Source: JBDREF01 sp043820045 | GTDB lineage: Bacteria > Planctomycetota > Phycisphaerae > Sedimentisphaerales > Anaerobacaceae | Assembly: GCA_043820045.1 (NCBI GenBank) | Contig: JBDREF010000116.1 | Location: forward strand, 1-50,921 | DNA length: 50,921 bases | Direction of reading: 5' to 3' | Part shown: in pieces, positions 8,639 through 16,963 of the stretch | Layout of the letters: the number at the start of each line of letters is the position of its first letter | How positions within the stretch are numbered: position 1 is the first letter of the stretch | Translations under genes and position numbers: made by a program | Notes under the pieces: model-generated | What the model was told of the DNA's origin: nothing | Databases searched by the model: none | Seen by the model: the letters and a program-made list of their open reading frames with translations, nothing else

Positions 8639-10473
8639 TCGTGCCGATGTCCAAAGTCTATATCGTAACGCAAAGCCATAGCCGCCATCGGCTTTTGGAT
8701 ACGCTTGGGCAACTGGGAGTTGTGCATGTCGAGCCGGTGGACCCGGTCGACGCCGTCGCTGAAGAACTGACCATACACGCGATCTCAGCCCTTGGACACG
8801 CCCTGCAAGCACTGCAAGCAGTCACACCTTCAGGCAATACTCCGGATTTGCCTCCGCTGGAGGCAGCCAGGCAGAGTCTTTTGATCCACAAGGCAATAGC
8901 GGATGAAAAAGACCGTCTGAATACTCTGCACCGAATGGCTGAACAGCTTGCAGTCTGGGGCAATGTCGAAGTCAAGCAGCTTGAGCAACTCCGTTCAGAG
9001 GGCATTGAAATAAGATTCTTCGCCGTAGCCCAAAAGGACCTGCCCGGACTCGAAGCAGAGTGCATAGAAACCATTGCCGAGCAATCGGGCCAGGATGTGC
9101 TGATTGCCGTCATTGATCGAACCGGGCAATTTCAAGTTCCTGAAGGTGCGAAGCCGATACCATGGCCTACTATAGACCTTCCCGCGGTCAGGAAAGAGGC
9201 CGCTCAGTTGGACGCCTCTCTCAAACAGCATAATACACGTTTGGCTGAGCTGGCAAATTTGACAGAAGCAATACGACATGAGCGCAGGCATTGTCAAGCC
9301 CACGCTGATTTCTGCATCGTACAGAACAGCGGCCTGTCCAGTGAAGCCTTATTCGCCCTGCAGGGATGGTTACCTTCTCGCAAGGCCGAGTCGCTGTCGG
9401 ATGATCTCAGCGAACAGAATATCTCCGCCGCCGTACAGGTCCTGCCGGCAGAGGAGGGGCAGCAACCGCCGACGTTGATCGAATATCCTCGCTGGGTCAG
9501 ACCCATCAAGGCACTCTTTGACATGCTTGGGACACTGCCCGGCTATGAGGAATATGATTTGTCTCCTTTCTTTATGGTTGCGTTACCGATTTTTGCAGCC
9601 ATGCTCATCGGAGACGCTGGATATGGAATGATTTTAGCCGGGGCGGGCCTTGTCTTCTATCGCCCGCTCGTGCGTGCCGCCGGCAAGCCGTCTGCTCACT
9701 TGCTTATCATTTTCGGCCTGACGACATTGATCTGGGGCATTCTGACGGCCAATTACTTCGGCGTCACGCCGACGATTCTCAGCAACGCCGGACATACGGG
9801 AGCTGCCAAAACGATGGAGGTTTTAGGCCGTCTGTGGCGTGAGGACGGCGTCGAGGCGCGCAACCTCATTATGAAAATATCGCTCATCGTAGGATGCGCC
9901 CATCTTGTTCTGGCGCATCTGACCAGGGTCATCAAGCTGTTTCCCGACGTCAGAGCTTATGCCGAAATGGCATGGATGGCGATCCTTGTCGATATGCTCG
10001 TTCTTATATGGTACCTGATGTTCATTGGAGCGGACCGAATACCTGCTGTGGTTGGTCTTGTTTTGTTAATTAGTTTTGCTGTCGTAAGTTGGTTTAGCGA
10101 GCCCCAGAGCAATCCGGTCAAAAGAGTCTTGATCGGCCTGGCCTCGTCTATTCTGCCTCTCCTGGGAACATTCAGCGACATAATGAGCTACATTCGCCTT
10201 TTCGCCGTGGGCCTGGCCAGCTTCTACATCGCGGATGCATTTAACGGCTTGGGGGCACGGGTTGCCGGCTCGGCCACGTGGGTTGCAGGCGCACCTGTTG
10301 TGATCTTCGGCCACGTTCTCAATATCGGCCTGGCCGCTATTGCCATCTTCGCACACGGCGTGCGATTGAATATGCTTGAATTTTCAAATAATGTTGGAGT
10401 TAAATGGGCCGGCTATGCATATCGGCCTTTCACTAAGGACAAAGAGATTTCTATCGGAGAAAATGAATTATGA
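8635..10473 (+). CDS. atpI: V/A-type ATPase subunit I (membrane stator)
   Basis: Membrane a-type subunit that carries the ion half-channels. Residues 1-310 form the soluble helical N-terminal domain. The C-terminal half holds about seven to eight membrane helices, starting LSPFFMVALPIFAAMLIGDA. The essential arginine is Arg521 in SDIMSYIRLFAVGLASFY, the classic motif that faces the rotor carboxylate. At 612 residues it is within the normal range. The start overlaps subunit D and the stop overlaps subunit K, each as ATGA, implying translational coupling. Confidence 0.94.
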   Translation: MIVPMSKVYIVTQSHSRHRLLDTLGQLGVVHVEPVDPVDAVAEELTIHAISALGHALQALQAVTPSGNTPDLPPLEAARQSLLIHKAIADEKDRLNTLHRMAEQLAVWGNVEVKQLEQLRSEGIEIRFFAVAQKDLPGLEAECIETIAEQSGQDVLIAVIDRTGQFQVPEGAKPIPWPTIDLPAVRKEAAQLDASLKQHNTRLAELANLTEAIRHERRHCQAHADFCIVQNSGLSSEALFALQGWLPSRKAESLSDDLSEQNISAAVQVLPAEEGQQPPTLIEYPRWVRPIKALFDMLGTLPGYEEYDLSPFFMVALPIFAAMLIGDAGYGMILAGAGLVFYRPLVRAAGKPSAHLLIIFGLTTLIWGILTANYFGVTPTILSNAGHTGAAKTMEVLGRLWREDGVEARNLIMKISLIVGCAHLVLAHLTRVIKLFPDVRAYAEMAWMAILVDMLVLIWYLMFIGADRIPAVVGLVLLISFAVVSWFSEPQSNPVKRVLIGLASSILPLLGTFSDIMSYIRLFAVGLASFYIADAFNGLGARVAGSATWVAGAPVVIFGHVLNIGLAAIAIFAHGVRLNMLEFSNNVGVKWAGYAYRPFTKDKEISIGENEL

Positions 10474-10940
10474 CAGGTTTGGAATTCGCTGGACAATTGT
10501 CAATGGGACTCGTTTTGGGCGGTGCAACTGTCGGCAGTGCACTCGGCATCGGCGCTGCGGCACAGGCGGCGGCGGGGGCATGGGCCAAAGAAGCAAAAGC
10601 CGGAAAACCTTTGAATTTCTCCTATATCATACTTACCGGTATGCCGCTTTCACAAACCATCTACGGGTTCATTCTGATGCTGGTTGGCCTGTCGCCGCTG
10701 ATCACGGGCCCAAACGCTGTTACGGCCACACACCCAGGAACCTTATTAGGTATCGGCATTGCCGGCGGCCTGGCTGAGTTATCCAGCGCATGGATTCAGG
10801 GCCTCATCGGAGCGGCAGGCTGTCGGTCAATCTCCGAAGGCCAGGGCAAAGGACTGGTATTCATCATTATCGCAATGGGTATCGTCGAAACCGTGGGTCT
10901 GTTCGGTTTCGTATTCCTGCTGCTCGTCCTGCCGAAATAA
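10470..10940 (+). CDS. atpK: V/A-type ATPase rotor subunit K, sodium-type ligands
   Basis: Membrane rotor proteolipid with two helical hairpins (four membrane helices) in 156 residues, the V-type duplication. The ion-carrying glutamate is Glu140 in GIVETVGLFGF. Aligning by eye with Enterococcus hirae NtpK, the sodium ligands correspond: Thr64 to Ser61, Gln65 to Gln62, Tyr68 to Tyr65, Gln110 to Gln110, Glu139 to Glu140. That supports sodium rather than proton transport, which is inference. The start overlaps subunit I by 4 bases, with CGGAGAAAA as ribosome-binding site. It is the last operon gene. Confidence 0.95.
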   Translation: MTGLEFAGQLSMGLVLGGATVGSALGIGAAAQAAAGAWAKEAKAGKPLNFSYIILTGMPLSQTIYGFILMLVGLSPLITGPNAVTATHPGTLLGIGIAGGLAELSSAWIQGLIGAAGCRSISEGQGKGLVFIIIAMGIVETVGLFGFVFLLLVLPK

Positions 10941-11268
10941 GTCAAATAATTGCCGGAGGCTGGTGTGTATGCGTGGCCGAACTCGACACCAGCCTCCGGC
11001 AGTGATGCTGTAAATCCGTTCCACAATGTCACACTCCAACTCACTTGCCTGAGTTGAACATTCAATATTCCTGCATTGTCATTCACGCTCGACTCCTCCC
11101 GGACAAAGTCGGGGGAACAGGGACCCAACCTCGTTACAAAGGGTATGTACGCGTCGGTCGAACTCACCGCTCCTGCCCAGGTTTTGGTATGAACCTCTCC
11201 TTCAGCGAACATCCGGAAGAAGGCATACTGCTCCGCAACCGGTCGAGGCACGCATCGCTCCCGGCGTG
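10941..11268. other. Intergenic region after ATPase operon
   Basis: Apart from the hairpin at 10951-11001 I see nothing assignable. A minus-strand frame covers 10796-11311, but it overlaps both the subunit K coding region and the small Cys-rich gene and matches no family. Confidence 0.4.
10951..11001 (+). terminator. Strong hairpin closing the ATPase operon
   Basis: A perfect 16-base inverted repeat, TGCCGGAGGCTGGTGT at 10951-10966 and its complement at 10986-11001, with a 19-base loop, begins 10 bases after the subunit K stop. No T-run follows, so it may act as a transcript-stabilising hairpin or a Rho-assisted terminator rather than a classical intrinsic one. Confidence 0.6.
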
Positions 11269-11514
11269 TTACTTCGCAAAGTTCTTTGCCAAATACACGC
11301 GCAGTGGACACCGGCAGAAATGTATCTCGAAACCAGTGTTATACACGCTGGCAAATGGGCAGGGACGCCCTTCGAGACATTGGAGGGACTGCTCATCGCC
11401 GAAGTCCCTGGCCTTGCACAGTGTCTCGAATCTACCCTCAGCACATTCGAAGCCCTTCTGGCATCGCATCCCGGCGATGATCTCTTGGATTCTCGCTCTG
11501 TGTTCTGCTTTCAT
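11269..11514 (-). CDS. Small Cys-rich protein
   Basis: An 81-residue protein with Cys residues spaced through the chain: MRCQKGFECAEG, ETLCKARD, QCLEGRPCPF and HFCRCPLRVYLAKN. The pattern CxKGFxC...LCKAxDxG...CLE...FC.CPLRVYxAK resembles a family of small uncharacterised bacterial proteins; I recognise the pattern but not a function. The Cys pairs suggest metal or cluster binding. It starts 6 bases after the stop of the next small Cys protein (11521-11733), so the two are probably one transcript. The ribosome-binding site is weak (AAAAGACG), consistent with coupling. Confidence 0.65.
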   Translation of the reverse strand: MKAEHRARIQEIIAGMRCQKGFECAEGRFETLCKARDFGDEQSLQCLEGRPCPFASVYNTGFEIHFCRCPLRVYLAKNFAK

Positions 11515-11520
11515 CGTCTT

Positions 11521-11733
11521 TTATTGACGGCCGACTGGCATGGCTGCCGGCACATTAACCGCTTTCGGCTCGAATTCACCGCAGTACTCGTCCGCCGCAA
11601 CATCGGGAAGATGCCGCAGGAACCTCATGTCCTGTCCATTGGCCGCAATGAAGACTCTGGGCGGATAACGGCGGCACTTGCCATGTCTGTCGAAAAACCT
11701 GCAATTCTTGCATCGAATGTTTGTGTCGTGCAT
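11521..11733 (-). CDS. Small Cys-rich protein with CxxC
   Basis: A 70-residue protein reading RCKNCRFFDRHGKCRRYPP near the N-terminus and a conserved-looking DEYCGEFEPK near the C-terminus. CxxCxFF...GxCRRYPP...CGEFxP is a recurrent layout of small zinc-finger-like or phage-associated proteins; four Cys could bind one metal. The start ATG has a good AGGTAGGA upstream. It is followed after 6 bases by the second Cys-rich gene. Function unknown. Confidence 0.65.
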   Translation of the reverse strand: MHDTNIRCKNCRFFDRHGKCRRYPPRVFIAANGQDMRFLRHLPDVAADEYCGEFEPKAVNVPAAMPVGRQ

Positions 11734-12309
11734 TTCCTACCTCACTTTCTGCTAATAATTCACAGATCATAATAACATCGAGTTCCGAACAGCCATGTTC
11801 AAGTTATTGACGGCGATTAGTAGGGAGGATCATCGCGGAGTAGTCGACTGCTGCTGGTCGGTGGGTCGCCCTATTGTAAACCGTCACCTCCTGATTCTCA
11901 TACGCTCGATTCTCCAGAACACACAGAGTCAGACGCAACGATTCCAGCCCCCGCAGTATCAACTGTAGCTCAGACTGATGCCGGGCGGGAGCTGCGCATG
12001 TTGTTCAGAATGCAATTGCCGTTCCAGACGCGACGGGATTACTGTCCGGTAACGGATCATTCGCTCGTAACCGCTGCTTTGACAATGCTGTAGAGCATTT
12101 ACAACAAGTCGGAATCTCTCAGTCCCCGACGTGCCGACACGCAACTGTTTGTCATCTGTGAGAGACGGCGCAAGCAAAATTCCCACACATGAGAAATACT
12201 CCGTCGAGTACAAGCGCTTTCATTCTCGCGTTGCCGGTCGTATAATTGGCCCGTTGCGTTTATAAGCGCCTCTGTTGTACCAAGGTATCCAGGTGAAAGG
12301 AGAAGACAA
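11734..12309. other. 576-base intergenic region
   Basis: No convincing coding frame. A TATAAT at 12240-12245 with a poor -35 (TTTCAT, 17 bases upstream) could be the promoter of the nitrilase-like gene starting at 12310. The rest shows no repeat or RNA fold that I can recognise. Confidence 0.4.
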
Positions 12310-13356
12310 ATGAGACCTTCAATATCACGACGAAACTTTCTGCGAACAACTTCGCTCGGTTGCGGGCTGGCCGTGTTGGCCGGCGCAGGCAAAGCATCGG
12401 CGGCGAGCACGGGGATAGCGCCGAGGGCACGCGAAAATCGCCTGCCGCGGGAAGTCTGGGTCGCAACGATATCGCAGAACCGAATAGAGGCTGGAAATCA
12501 CAAGGAGATGATTAGAAAGATGCTCAGTCGCATGGAGCAGGTCGTCTCCTGTCAGCCGGACATAATTTGCCTTCCTGAAGTCTTTCCCTTTGCGAATCTT
12601 TCCTCGGGTCGGCCGCCGCTTTCGGAAGTTGCGGAAGTGCCTATCGGAGAAATATCGAAGCCGTTTGCCGAGTTCGCCCGCGAGCACGGCTGTTACGTAG
12701 TATGCCCCATTTATACCAAGAGCGACGGCCGTTACTACAACTCCGCGGTATTTATCGACACCGAAGGCAAGCCGCTTGGCGAGTACCACAAGATACACCC
12801 GACTATCGGCGAGATGGACAACGGCGTGATGCCTGGACCCGTACAGCCGTCGGTTTTCAAGACCGCGTTCGGCGTCGTGGGCGCACAGATATGTTTCGAT
12901 ATCGAATGGTACGACGGCTGGCAGAACCTTCGCAAAGCCGGCGCGGAGATGGTCTTTTGGCCTTCGGCATTTGCCGGCGGCTTGGCGGTGAATACGAAGG
13001 CATGGCAGAACAAATACGTGGTCGTATCCAGCACGCGAAAGGACACCTCGAAAATCTGCGACGTCTCCGGCGAGGAGCTGGCCGCAACGAGCCACTGGCA
13101 CGACTGGGCATGCGCGCCGGTCAACCTGGAGAAGGCATTTCTGCACACATGGCCTTTCTGCCAAAGATTCCCGGATGTAAGCGCAAAATACGGAAGGAAG
13201 ATACGCATTAAGACCTTTGCCGATGAAGAGTGGAGCATTATCGAAAGCCGCTCGCCGGACGTAAAGATTGCCGACGTAATGAAGGAGTTTGAATTCCAGA
13301 CATACGAGGAGCATATTCGGGCCGCCGACCGAAGGCAAAAAAAAGCAAGGCCCTGA
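12310..13356 (+). CDS. Tat-exported carbon-nitrogen hydrolase (nitrilase superfamily)
   Basis: A 348-residue hydrolase of C-N bonds. A Tat signal (SRRNFLRTTSLGCGLAVLAG) ends near AxA at residues 29-32. The nitrilase triad is visible: Glu90 (CLPEVFPF), Lys161 (YHKIHPT) and Cys195 (GAQICFDIEW). Substrate cannot be told; amides of sugars or amino acids are possible. Ribosome-binding site AAAGGAG precedes the ATG. Most nitrilases are cytosolic, so export is notable, but it fits the many Tat-exported enzymes in this window. It converges with the gene at 13383-13979. Confidence 0.88.
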   Translation: MRPSISRRNFLRTTSLGCGLAVLAGAGKASAASTGIAPRARENRLPREVWVATISQNRIEAGNHKEMIRKMLSRMEQVVSCQPDIICLPEVFPFANLSSGRPPLSEVAEVPIGEISKPFAEFAREHGCYVVCPIYTKSDGRYYNSAVFIDTEGKPLGEYHKIHPTIGEMDNGVMPGPVQPSVFKTAFGVVGAQICFDIEWYDGWQNLRKAGAEMVFWPSAFAGGLAVNTKAWQNKYVVVSSTRKDTSKICDVSGEELAATSHWHDWACAPVNLEKAFLHTWPFCQRFPDVSAKYGRKIRIKTFADEEWSIIESRSPDVKIADVMKEFEFQTYEEHIRAADRRQKKARP

Positions 13357-13382
13357 TAACAACCGCCGCACACGCGTTGCTT

Positions 13383-13979
13383 TCAGCTCCAAACTCGCGG
13401 AACGAGTCTGCCGGTCCGCCTCATATACTCGCGGTATTCCTCGCCGAAATGCTCCAACATCATCTGCTCCTCTTTTGGTACACGCACCAGATACAGAGGG
13501 ATGAACGTCACCAGCAGCGCCCAGCCTGCAATCCAGTTGGCCAGCAGCAACCCCTGTGCAATCGCCCACAGCAGATGGGCGGCATACATTGGATGCCGGA
13601 TGCGGCGGTATATGCCGTCCGTGACAAGTGAATGTTCCCGCCGGATCTGCAGCGTCGCCGACCAGTTGCGACCGAGGTCGGCGTGCGAGCGCCACAGCAG
13701 CAGAATCGCTCCGGCAAAAACAACAGTTCCCGTCCAGCCCGTCCAGCCCGGCAGATCGTAATTCGCAAAGTCCAGCCACGGCGAAAACAGGTAGAACAAA
13801 GGCGCAGCCAGACCTGCGCCGGCGGCACTTATGAGCACAATATCCAACGTGCTCTTGTGCCTCTTTGCTGCTTTCTCGCCCCTGGACCTGGCCGTATAGA
13901 CCTTGCGTACGACCGAGCCGGCAACAAAGCCCACAAAGAAGATGATTTCGAAGGTATTATCGATTCCAAACAATTCCAC
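13383..13979 (-). CDS. Isoprenylcysteine carboxyl methyltransferase-like membrane protein
   Basis: A 198-residue integral membrane protein with about five membrane helices. The C-terminal half holds the ICMT/PEMT-type signature: LGRNWSATLQIRREHSLVTD, then GIYRRIRHPMYAAHLLWAI, with the RHPxY motif that binds S-adenosylmethionine in this superfamily. Bacterial members methylate or modify unknown lipids or small molecules. The start ATG at 13979 has AGGAGAAG upstream. The closing residues read EYREYMRRTGRLVPRVWS, the usual end of the family. Confidence 0.85.
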   Translation of the reverse strand: MELFGIDNTFEIIFFVGFVAGSVVRKVYTARSRGEKAAKRHKSTLDIVLISAAGAGLAAPLFYLFSPWLDFANYDLPGWTGWTGTVVFAGAILLLWRSHADLGRNWSATLQIRREHSLVTDGIYRRIRHPMYAAHLLWAIAQGLLLANWIAGWALLVTFIPLYLVRVPKEEQMMLEHFGEEYREYMRRTGRLVPRVWS

Positions 13980-14015
13980 TTCTCCTGCGAAACCTGACCG
14001 CCTGAATAAGTCACG

Positions 14016-14435
14016 TCAGTTATTTACCTTTATCTCCACGAGCTTCTTGATATTCTCGACATCGGCGGCCTGTTTAACTTCGACTTGTAAACCCCTTCCT
14101 TCCGCGTATTTTCTTGCATTCTTCAACGTCGCGATAAGCTCCTCCGGCAGATCGCCCTTCTCGGCCGCCGCGACTGCCTTATCGCCAAACACGAAAGACA
14201 GCTTGAAAGAGCCTTCAAGCGGAACGAAGAAGAACAGGTTGCGCTTCTTTCGCAGGGTCTTGAGTATCCAGCCGGATTTCCGGCCGTAGAATTTCCACTC
14301 TTCGATCAATTCGCCGTACCGGTCATCGAGATGCTTCTTAATCTCCTGCCACCACCGATGTGACTCACCCAATGCCTTGCTCAGCATTTGATCCGTGGGC
14401 TCCACCGTCTTGTCGCTGAAAACGCTCGCTGCCAT
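14016..14435 (-). CDS. DUF3788 family protein
   Basis: A 139-residue cytosolic protein with the pattern of DUF3788: HRWWQEIKKHLDDRYGELIE, EEWKFYGRKSGWILKTLRKK, RNLFFFVPLEGSFKLSFVFG and EGRGLQVEVKQAADVENIKK. The family is uncharacterised and lies close in fold to DUF1801/YdhG-like proteins. The start at 14435 (MAASVFSDKT) is chosen because GGGGAG lies five bases upstream; a longer frame to 14567 has no ribosome-binding site. Confidence 0.85.
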   Translation of the reverse strand: MAASVFSDKTVEPTDQMLSKALGESHRWWQEIKKHLDDRYGELIEEWKFYGRKSGWILKTLRKKRNLFFFVPLEGSFKLSFVFGDKAVAAAEKGDLPEELIATLKNARKYAEGRGLQVEVKQAADVENIKKLVEIKVNN

Positions 14436-14563
14436 TTTCTCCCCTGTCTTTACAAACATCTTTCGTTCACTCCATGTAAGACAGCCTTGGCAATGATCTG
14501 CACGAGCAATCGAGTTGCCCATTCTCCAAAACTGTCCTAACGTGCGCTCATCCACGCAGCGAT

Positions 14564-14875
14564 TCACTGCGAGGTTTTCTCAATGCGGGCTTTGTACATG
14601 CTTCCGGCCTTCTCGAAATCAGCGGCGCTCAGGCTCAGCTTTGTCAGAACCTGGGTCGAGAGCAGCGTTGCGAGGATTTCACCAGTGGGGTCGCATTCTA
14701 TCAGCCGAAGAATTTCCATGCCGTCGATGCTTGGTTTCACTCCTGAGACAAGAAGTGCGTCAATGCTTGTGGGAAACAGCGGCAAATCATCGACTAACCG
14801 AGTCACCTTGTGTGCTAAAGCCTGCCTCCTTTCGATTTTTTCGTCAGAAGCTGGATTAGTCTCGTTTCTCACCAT
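14564..14875 (-). CDS. Short protein with truncated HDOD-like segment
   Basis: A 103-residue frame starting MVRNETNPASDEKIERRQ with GGGGAG five to six bases upstream. Residues about 20-72 (KVTRLVDDLPLFPTSIDALL then EILRLIECDPTGEILATLL) match the first helices of an HDOD domain (LPxLP...I..DP..). Full HDOD domains are about 200 residues, so this is either a truncated remnant or a small derivative. The tail LSLSAADFEKAGSMYKARIE is unlike HDOD. No continuation was found in other frames downstream. Its start-side region abuts the ferritin-like gene, so the two may be cotranscribed. Confidence 0.5.
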   Translation of the reverse strand: MVRNETNPASDEKIERRQALAHKVTRLVDDLPLFPTSIDALLVSGVKPSIDGMEILRLIECDPTGEILATLLSTQVLTKLSLSAADFEKAGSMYKARIEKTSQ

Positions 14876-14985
14876 GACAGCTCCCCGGGAACCCGGAACA
14901 CCCGGACACATCGACGAGCAGCACTGCATTCGCTGCGCCTCTGCGCATCTGTTAAGCCATAAGTCTCTCCGCCCGGACTTTTGTT

Positions 14986-15441
14986 TCACTCCTCCTGCAT
15001 CAACAAATCGTATTCCGTTTGAAAGCGTATCTTGTGCTTGATTTCTTCCTCGGCCAACGCCAGGAACATCTCCCGCAATTCCTCCTCGCGGGCTTTTGCG
15101 GCCATGGTCACGTAAATCCTGAAGGCCGCATCCTCCTTCTCTATCCCGAGCAGAAGCATGTCGCTGTAATCCATATCGAACTGCACGTCGTCGTCTGATA
15201 TGATGTAGCCGCTCTCGGGGCGGGCAGGCGTTTGCTCGGTAGATACCGTTCTGCCGGTCTTGAGGACCTCCAACTCCAACTTGGCTTTATGCTCCAGTTC
15301 CTCCTTGGCCATATTTTCAAAGGCTTTGCGCACCAGGTCACTATCAACGCGGCCAGCCAGCGCCATGAGAAAGTGATATGCCTCCATCTCCTTCGCTATC
15401 GCAAATTCCAGAATCTCCGCATCGGAATTGATCTTGCCCAT
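14986..15441 (-). CDS. Ferritin-like / rubrerythrin-family protein
   Basis: A 151-residue four-helix protein with two helical pairs, each carrying Glu and ExxH di-iron ligands: FAIAKEMEAYHFLMAL then MAKEELEHKAKLE, and LGIEKEDAAFRIYVTMA then LALAEEEIKHKIRFQ. This is the erythrin domain that binds a di-iron site and detoxifies peroxide or stores iron; the C-terminal rubredoxin domain of full rubrerythrin is absent. The start at 15441 (MGKINSDAEILEFA) has AAGGGA upstream; the frame to 15504 has none. Confidence 0.87.
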   Translation of the reverse strand: MGKINSDAEILEFAIAKEMEAYHFLMALAGRVDSDLVRKAFENMAKEELEHKAKLELEVLKTGRTVSTEQTPARPESGYIISDDDVQFDMDYSDMLLLGIEKEDAAFRIYVTMAAKAREEELREMFLALAEEEIKHKIRFQTEYDLLMQEE

Positions 15442-15577
15442 CGGCGATTTCCCTTCACTATCAGTGTTTCGCAGACGGCCGCTTGCAAATTGACCCGACG
15501 ACATTGCCGCTCATCGGCGCTCGCTCGGCGAATTGTTGGATTATACTACCCCTGGTCCGAACTGCAACAGCTTACGA

Positions 15578-16573
15578 CTAAGCCCTCCAGGGACGGGCTC
15601 TTTCGACCTTCGCCAGGACCTTGTTTGCAACCAGCACGTCTTCGGCGATTTCGAAATCAAACATGCCCGCGAGTACGAAATCGGCGCCGCTGCCGAAGGC
15701 ATATTCGAACGCATCCTTAGGTGGTATCGCACCGGCGGCCATTACCTTGAAGGCAAACCACGGCTTCTCGACGCCTTTCATAAAATCGACTACCTCCTGC
15801 GGATTGTTGCACCAGTAGCCCGGGACTTCGGCGTACACTCTCGTCAGCTCATCAGGCTTGGGTGCGGTCGGGTAGTTGTGATGGTGCAGCGTTTTGATAT
15901 AGAAATCGGCATCGATCTTGTTTCGCTCGCACTCTTTGATCACCTTCAGGTCATGTGCTCCGACGCCGGAGGGCACGCCGTTTTCCTTGGCGATTTCCAC
16001 GGCCTTTGCAATCATATCCACCTTGCCCTCGGAAACAAGCCGGTCGGCGGAAACGCCCCACAGGTAAATCGCATCGACGCCCTCATCGACGAGCTGCCGG
16101 ACCTGCTTGGCGTAGTCATCCGGTTGGCTGTCCACCTGGGCGGTCGGACATATTATCCATTGCATCTTGCCGCCTTTGACGTAGCGGTATTTCTTGAGCA
16201 TGCCCAGGACGCCGGGTGCGGTGTGTATTACGAGCGTGTCCACGCCGTGCGCCTCGGCGACGGCCATGGTCTGGTGTATCTTTTCTTCCGTGTTGTAGTG
16301 CGCCGTCAGGTTGTAAACATATTTCAAGTCACGGCTGTGCGTAAAGTGCGTGAGCAGGTTGCCGCCCAGCAGGAGCCGGCCGATTTGGAGATTCTTAATC
16401 CTGCCCTTCGGCAGGCTCGCCTTCGACGCCGGCAAAATCTGCATAGCATCGGACTGATTTGCCGCCCCCAGCGCCGGGGTCTTCGCGCCCGCCGCCTCCA
16501 GCGTCAGCGCACCTGCCGCGGGGGTCAGGATTGACCTGGCGATAAAACTTCGACGATCCATGCTCTTTGACAT
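15578..16573 (-). CDS. Tat-exported TIM-barrel-like protein
   Basis: A 331-residue protein with a Tat signal (MDRRSFIARSILTPAAGALT). The mature part alternates strands and helices: IKNLQIGRLLLGGNLLTHF, VDTLVIHTAPG, GVDAIYLWGVSADRLV, VPSGVGAHDLKVIKEC and KPWFAFKVMAAGAIPP, ending SGADFVLAGMFDFEIAEDV. This looks like an aldolase- or aldo/keto-reductase-like barrel, but I cannot name the family or substrate. The start has AAGGAG seven bases upstream. It stands alone and is leftward. The HHHNYPTAPKP segment may be near a metal site; that is inference. Confidence 0.8.
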   Translation of the reverse strand: MSKSMDRRSFIARSILTPAAGALTLEAAGAKTPALGAANQSDAMQILPASKASLPKGRIKNLQIGRLLLGGNLLTHFTHSRDLKYVYNLTAHYNTEEKIHQTMAVAEAHGVDTLVIHTAPGVLGMLKKYRYVKGGKMQWIICPTAQVDSQPDDYAKQVRQLVDEGVDAIYLWGVSADRLVSEGKVDMIAKAVEIAKENGVPSGVGAHDLKVIKECERNKIDADFYIKTLHHHNYPTAPKPDELTRVYAEVPGYWCNNPQEVVDFMKGVEKPWFAFKVMAAGAIPPKDAFEYAFGSGADFVLAGMFDFEIAEDVLVANKVLAKVERARPWRA

Positions 16574-16963
16574 AAGTACTCTCCTTCTGCCATATCAGAA
16601 TAGATGACGATCACGTAGCAGCACGCCCTATTCCGGGCCGTTAGCTTTGATTTCATTCTACCCGTTTGAGCCAATGGCCACAAAGCTTTTCCCGCTCCTT
16701 CACAGTCTCGCCAGAGCGAGATAGCTGGAGGGCCACTGGAGGATGCACATCAGAGCGTCCGGCTCCAGCCCCTCCTATATCCTTGCGCAACAAGCTCTTA
16801 TACGAAGCTGCTCCGGCGGCGATGAAGGACGGCGACTCGCAAACTGCGCCTGCACTCCCTTGACTTCACACCGCCCTTTTGCCAAATTATTGCCAAATAT
16901 ATCTCGATTAACATGCCGATAAGTAGTAAAAGGGCAGTATGTTGTAATGCTCAAGGAGTAAGT
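16574..16963. other. 390-base divergent intergenic region
   Basis: This gap separates the leftward barrel protein from the rightward PAC2 gene. It holds a tandem TTGCCAAAT repeat at 16879-16898 (listed separately). No gene or clear promoter otherwise. Confidence 0.4.
16879..16898 (+). repeat. Tandem 9-base direct repeat with 11-base period
   Basis: TTGCCAAAT occurs at 16879-16887 and 16890-16898, one helical turn apart, about 65 bases before the PAC2 gene. Same-face spacing is typical of operator or activator half-sites. It could be chance AT-rich sequence. Confidence 0.35.

Noticed and set aside
10796..11311. 171-residue minus-strand frame after the ATPase operon
   Set aside because: Overlaps subunit K and the small Cys gene, spans the hairpin, no family match or ribosome-binding site seen.
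12325..13779. 484-residue minus-strand frame
   Set aside because: Antisense to the nitrilase-like gene and spans into the methyltransferase-like gene; no domain.
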